In this document: piece after piece, positions 5,664 through 9,027 of the stretch | Layout of the letters: every line of letters starts with the position of its first letter | Numbering within the stretch: the stretch's first letter is position 1 | Assembly (NCBI GenBank): GCA_025924845.1 | Contig: JAICHN010000205.1 | Span: forward strand, 1 to 9,027 | Length of the DNA: 9,027 nucleotides | Direction: 5' to 3' | From: Chloroflexota bacterium | GTDB lineage: Bacteria > Chloroflexota > UBA5177 > JANWHV01 | Made by a program: the position numbers and the translations under genes | Notes under the pieces: model-generated | What the model was told of the DNA's origin: nothing | Databases searched by the model: none | Seen by the model: the letters and a program-made list of their open reading frames with translations, nothing else

Positions 5664-7745
5664 ATGGCCCGCACAGTCCCGCTCGAGCGGACTCGAAACA
5701 TCGGAATCATCGCTCACATCGATGCCGGTAAAACCACGACCACGGAACGGATTCTGTTTTTCACCGGTCGTATTCATAAGGTCGGCGAGGTCCACGAGGG
5801 CGCCGCCACTATGGACTGGATGGAACAGGAGAAGGAACGCGGCATTACGATCACTTCGGCCGCAACCACCTGCTCGTGGGATAATCATCGGATCAATATC
5901 ATCGACACGCCCGGCCATGTCGATTTTACGGTCGAGGTGGAGCGATCGCTGCGCGTGCTCGACGGTGGGATTGTGGTGCTTGACGGCGTGGCCGGTGTAG
6001 AGCCGCAATCGGAGAAGGTGTGGCGCCAGGCTGATAAGTATAATGTTCCCCGTTTTGTCTTTGCCAATAAGATGGATCGCACCGGAGCCGACTTCTGGCG
6101 CTGCGTCTCGATGTTGCATGAGCGGCTGGCGGCGAACGCCGTTCCGATCCAACTGCCTATCGGCCTGGAAGGGTCATTCCGCGGCATCGTCGACCTGCTT
6201 GAGATGAAGGCTACGGTCTATAACGACGAGCGAGGCGCCGACTTCACGGTGGGGGCGATCCCCGAGGACATGGTGGAAGAGGCCGAAAAGCACCGCGCTG
6301 TTGCAATTGAGAAGATCATCGAGGCAAGCGGCGACGATGATCTGATCGAACGGTATCTGGAGGGCGATAGCTTTGGTACGCTCGAGCTCAAGGCGGCTCT
6401 TCGCAAGGGCGTATTGGCCAACAAAATCAACCCGGTCCTCTGTGGATCCTCGTTGCGGAATAAGGGCGTCCAGCCCATGCTGGACGCGGTGATCGCGTAC
6501 CTGCCGTCACCGCTCGATCTCCCGCCGGTGATCGGTACCGACCCCCGCACCGATGAAGCGGCAATTCGGACCGCGTCGGATGACGAGCCGTTTTCCGCTC
6601 TTGCCTTTAAAATTGTCAGCGATCCCTACGTGGGGCGGCTCTGCTACTTCCGCGTGTACTCAGGAAAGCTGCAAGCAGGATCGTATGTGCTGAACGCGAT
6701 CAAAGATTCGCGCGAACGCGTGGGTCGCCTCTTGCAGATGCATGCCGACCACCGCGAGGACATCACGGAGGTGCGCGCGGGCGACATCGCCGCGATGGTA
6801 GGTTTGAAAAACACCTTTACCGGCGACACGCTCTGCGATCCCGCTTCTCCGATTGTGCTCGAGACAATCAAGTTCGCCGATCCGGTTATCTCCGTGGCGG
6901 TCGAGCCTAAGTCGAAGCCCGACCAGGATAAGATGGGCATGGCGCTCACGCGCCTGGGCGAAGAGGATCCGACCTTCCGCGTGCGGACGGACGAGGAAAC
7001 GAATCAAACCATCATCTCCGGCATGGGTGAGCTTCATCTGGAGATTATGGTCGACCGCATGAAGCGTGAGTTCAACGTAAACGCCAACACTGGGCGCCCG
7101 CAGGTAGCCTACCGTGAAGCGATTACCGAGACGGTTAAGCAGCATCATCGCTACGCCAAGCAAACCGGCGGCAAGGGTCAGTTTGCCGATGTGTGGCTGG
7201 AAGTGGGCCCGCTTGAGCGGGGAGCAGGCTACCAGTTTGAGGACAAGATCGTGGGCGGCGCCGTGCCGCGTGAATATATTCCGGCCGTGCGTGAAGGTGC
7301 CTTCGAGGCGGCGCGCGGCGGAGTCATTGCCGGTTATCCCATGGTAGACGTGAAGATCACCCTCTTCGACGGCACGTTCCACGAAGTGGACTCGTCGGAG
7401 CAGGCCTTTCACATCTGCGCTTCCATGTGCTTCAAAGAGGCGGTACGACGGGCCAAGCCGGCAATTCTGGAACCGGTAATGCTGGTAGAGGTCAATACGC
7501 CCGAGGAGTTCATGGGTGATATCATGGGCGACTTGACCGCACGCCGGGGACAAATTGAGTCGATGGACCAGTTGGGGAACGGGCGGATTATCCGCGCCAG
7601 GGTGCCGCTGGCCGAAATGTTCGGCTACACGACCACGCTCCGCTCGATGACCCAGGGTCGGGCCCAGAATACGATGGAACCGTCCCACTACGATTTCGTA
7701 CCGCACAACATTTACGAGGAATTGACCCAGAAGGCGAAAGTCTGA
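5664..7745 (+). CDS. fusA: Elongation factor G
   Basis: EF-G is the GTPase that drives translocation of tRNA and mRNA and, with RRF, ribosome recycling. It has 693 residues, full length. The G domain shows the P-loop AHIDAGKT (17-24), switch I RGITIT (59-64), DTPGH (81-85, with H85 the catalytic histidine) and NKMD (135-138). The domain IV region includes [10 protein letters not shown], and HEVDSSE begins with H573, equivalent to the tip histidine that reaches the decoding site in E. coli (H583). The C-terminal domain V ends ...[15 protein letters not shown] at 5664 has GGGAGGG four bases upstream. It lies 84 bases after rpsG and 67 before tuf, the standard str order. It is the canonical EF-G by context and motifs; no truncation is visible. 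Confidence 0.98.
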   Translation: MARTVPLERTRNIGIIAHIDAGKTTTTERILFFTGRIHKVGEVHEGAATMDWMEQEKERGITITSAATTCSWDNHRINIIDTPGHVDFTVEVERSLRVLDGGIVVLDGVAGVEPQSEKVWRQADKYNVPRFVFANKMDRTGADFWRCVSMLHERLAANAVPIQLPIGLEGSFRGIVDLLEMKATVYNDERGADFTVGAIPEDMVEEAEKHRAVAIEKIIEASGDDDLIERYLEGDSFGTLELKAALRKGVLANKINPVLCGSSLRNKGVQPMLDAVIAYLPSPLDLPPVIGTDPRTDEAAIRTASDDEPFSALAFKIVSDPYVGRLCYFRVYSGKLQAGSYVLNAIKDSRERVGRLLQMHADHREDITEVRAGDIAAMVGLKNTFTGDTLCDPASPIVLETIKFADPVISVAVEPKSKPDQDKMGMALTRLGEEDPTFRVRTDEETNQTIISGMGELHLEIMVDRMKREFNVNANTGRPQVAYREAITETVKQHHRYAKQTGGKGQFADVWLEVGPLERGAGYQFEDKIVGGAVPREYIPAVREGAFEAARGGVIAGYPMVDVKITLFDGTFHEVDSSEQAFHICASMCFKEAVRRAKPAILEPVMLVEVNTPEEFMGDIMGDLTARRGQIESMDQLGNGRIIRARVPLAEMFGYTTTLRSMTQGRAQNTMEPSHYDFVPHNIYEELTQKAKV

Positions 7746-7761
7746 GCCAATACGCGATGAG

Positions 7762-7784
7762 GCGGGCCGCGGTGGGCGGCCCGC
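7762..7784 (+). promoter_or_regulatory. Strong hairpin between fusA and tuf
   Basis: GCGGGCCGC (7762-7770) pairs perfectly with GCGGCCCGC (7776-7784) around a 5-base loop, starting 16 bases after the fusA stop. No T-run follows, so full termination is unlikely. It may set relative levels of fusA and tuf by partial termination, RNA processing or 3' end protection. No promoter for tuf is evident in this 67-base gap. Confidence 0.5.
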
Positions 7785-7812
7785 GTGCTAGGGACGCACG
7801 GGGAGACAGAGG

Positions 7813-9015
<1,203 letters not shown>

Positions 9016-9027
9016 GGGCGAGAGAGC

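Noticed and set aside
6660..7706. 348-codon open frame on the - strand inside fusA
   Set aside because: It has low-complexity composition typical of an antisense shadow, no family resemblance, and lies entirely within fusA.

Overview
The window is a housekeeping block from a GC-rich bacterium. It holds the 3' end of rpoC, the complete str operon (rpsL, rpsG, fusA, tuf) and, between them on the opposite strand, a two-gene tetrapyrrole unit (hemA-hemL). Two sequence traits argue against a proteobacterium. RpoC has no SI3 insertion in its trigger loop, and S12 carries the short N-terminal insertion seen in Bacillus-type S12 proteins. The general look of EF-Tu, EF-G and RpoC, together with the C5 heme pathway, suggests Chloroflexota, perhaps Thermomicrobia. 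That placement is inference from memory and was not tested by comparison.

Layout. Positions 1-1338 (+) are the last 445 codons of rpoC. At 1358-1404 a long hairpin separates the convergent rpoC and hemL and probably serves both. Positions 1408-2706 (-) are hemL and 2703-3947 (-) are hemA; they overlap by four bases (ATGA), with hemA first in the transcript. About 530 bases without a gene (3948-4475) separate the divergent hemA and rpsL. This stretch holds a near-consensus sigma-70 promoter for the str operon (TTGACG-17-TATAAT) and a roughly 100-base leader with mutually exclusive stems. rpsL (4476-4913), rpsG (5109-5579), fusA (5664-7745) and tuf (7813-9015) then follow on the + strand. Each gap between them (195, 84 and 67 bases) contains a clear inverted repeat.

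How the genes work together. The + strand genes make part of RNA polymerase, the decoding-centre protein S12, the 30S head protein S7, and the elongation factors EF-G and EF-Tu. HemA and HemL convert glutamyl-tRNA to 5-aminolevulinate, so the hem pair also draws on the aminoacyl-tRNA pool.

No new multi-gene system (defence, mobile element, CRISPR, biosynthetic cluster) is visible. The observations most worth checking are: (i) S12 has Arg where nearly all bacteria have Lys43 and Gly where they have Pro91, two classic streptomycin-response positions; (ii) RpoC has Glu instead of the very conserved Gln921 (E. coli numbering) beside the trigger loop; (iii) the rpsL-rpsG gap is long and folds into a large hairpin, a candidate S7 autoregulatory site; (iv) the rpsG-fusA gap has an H-type pseudoknot topology; and (v) the inverted hemAL pair splits rpoC from rpsL.
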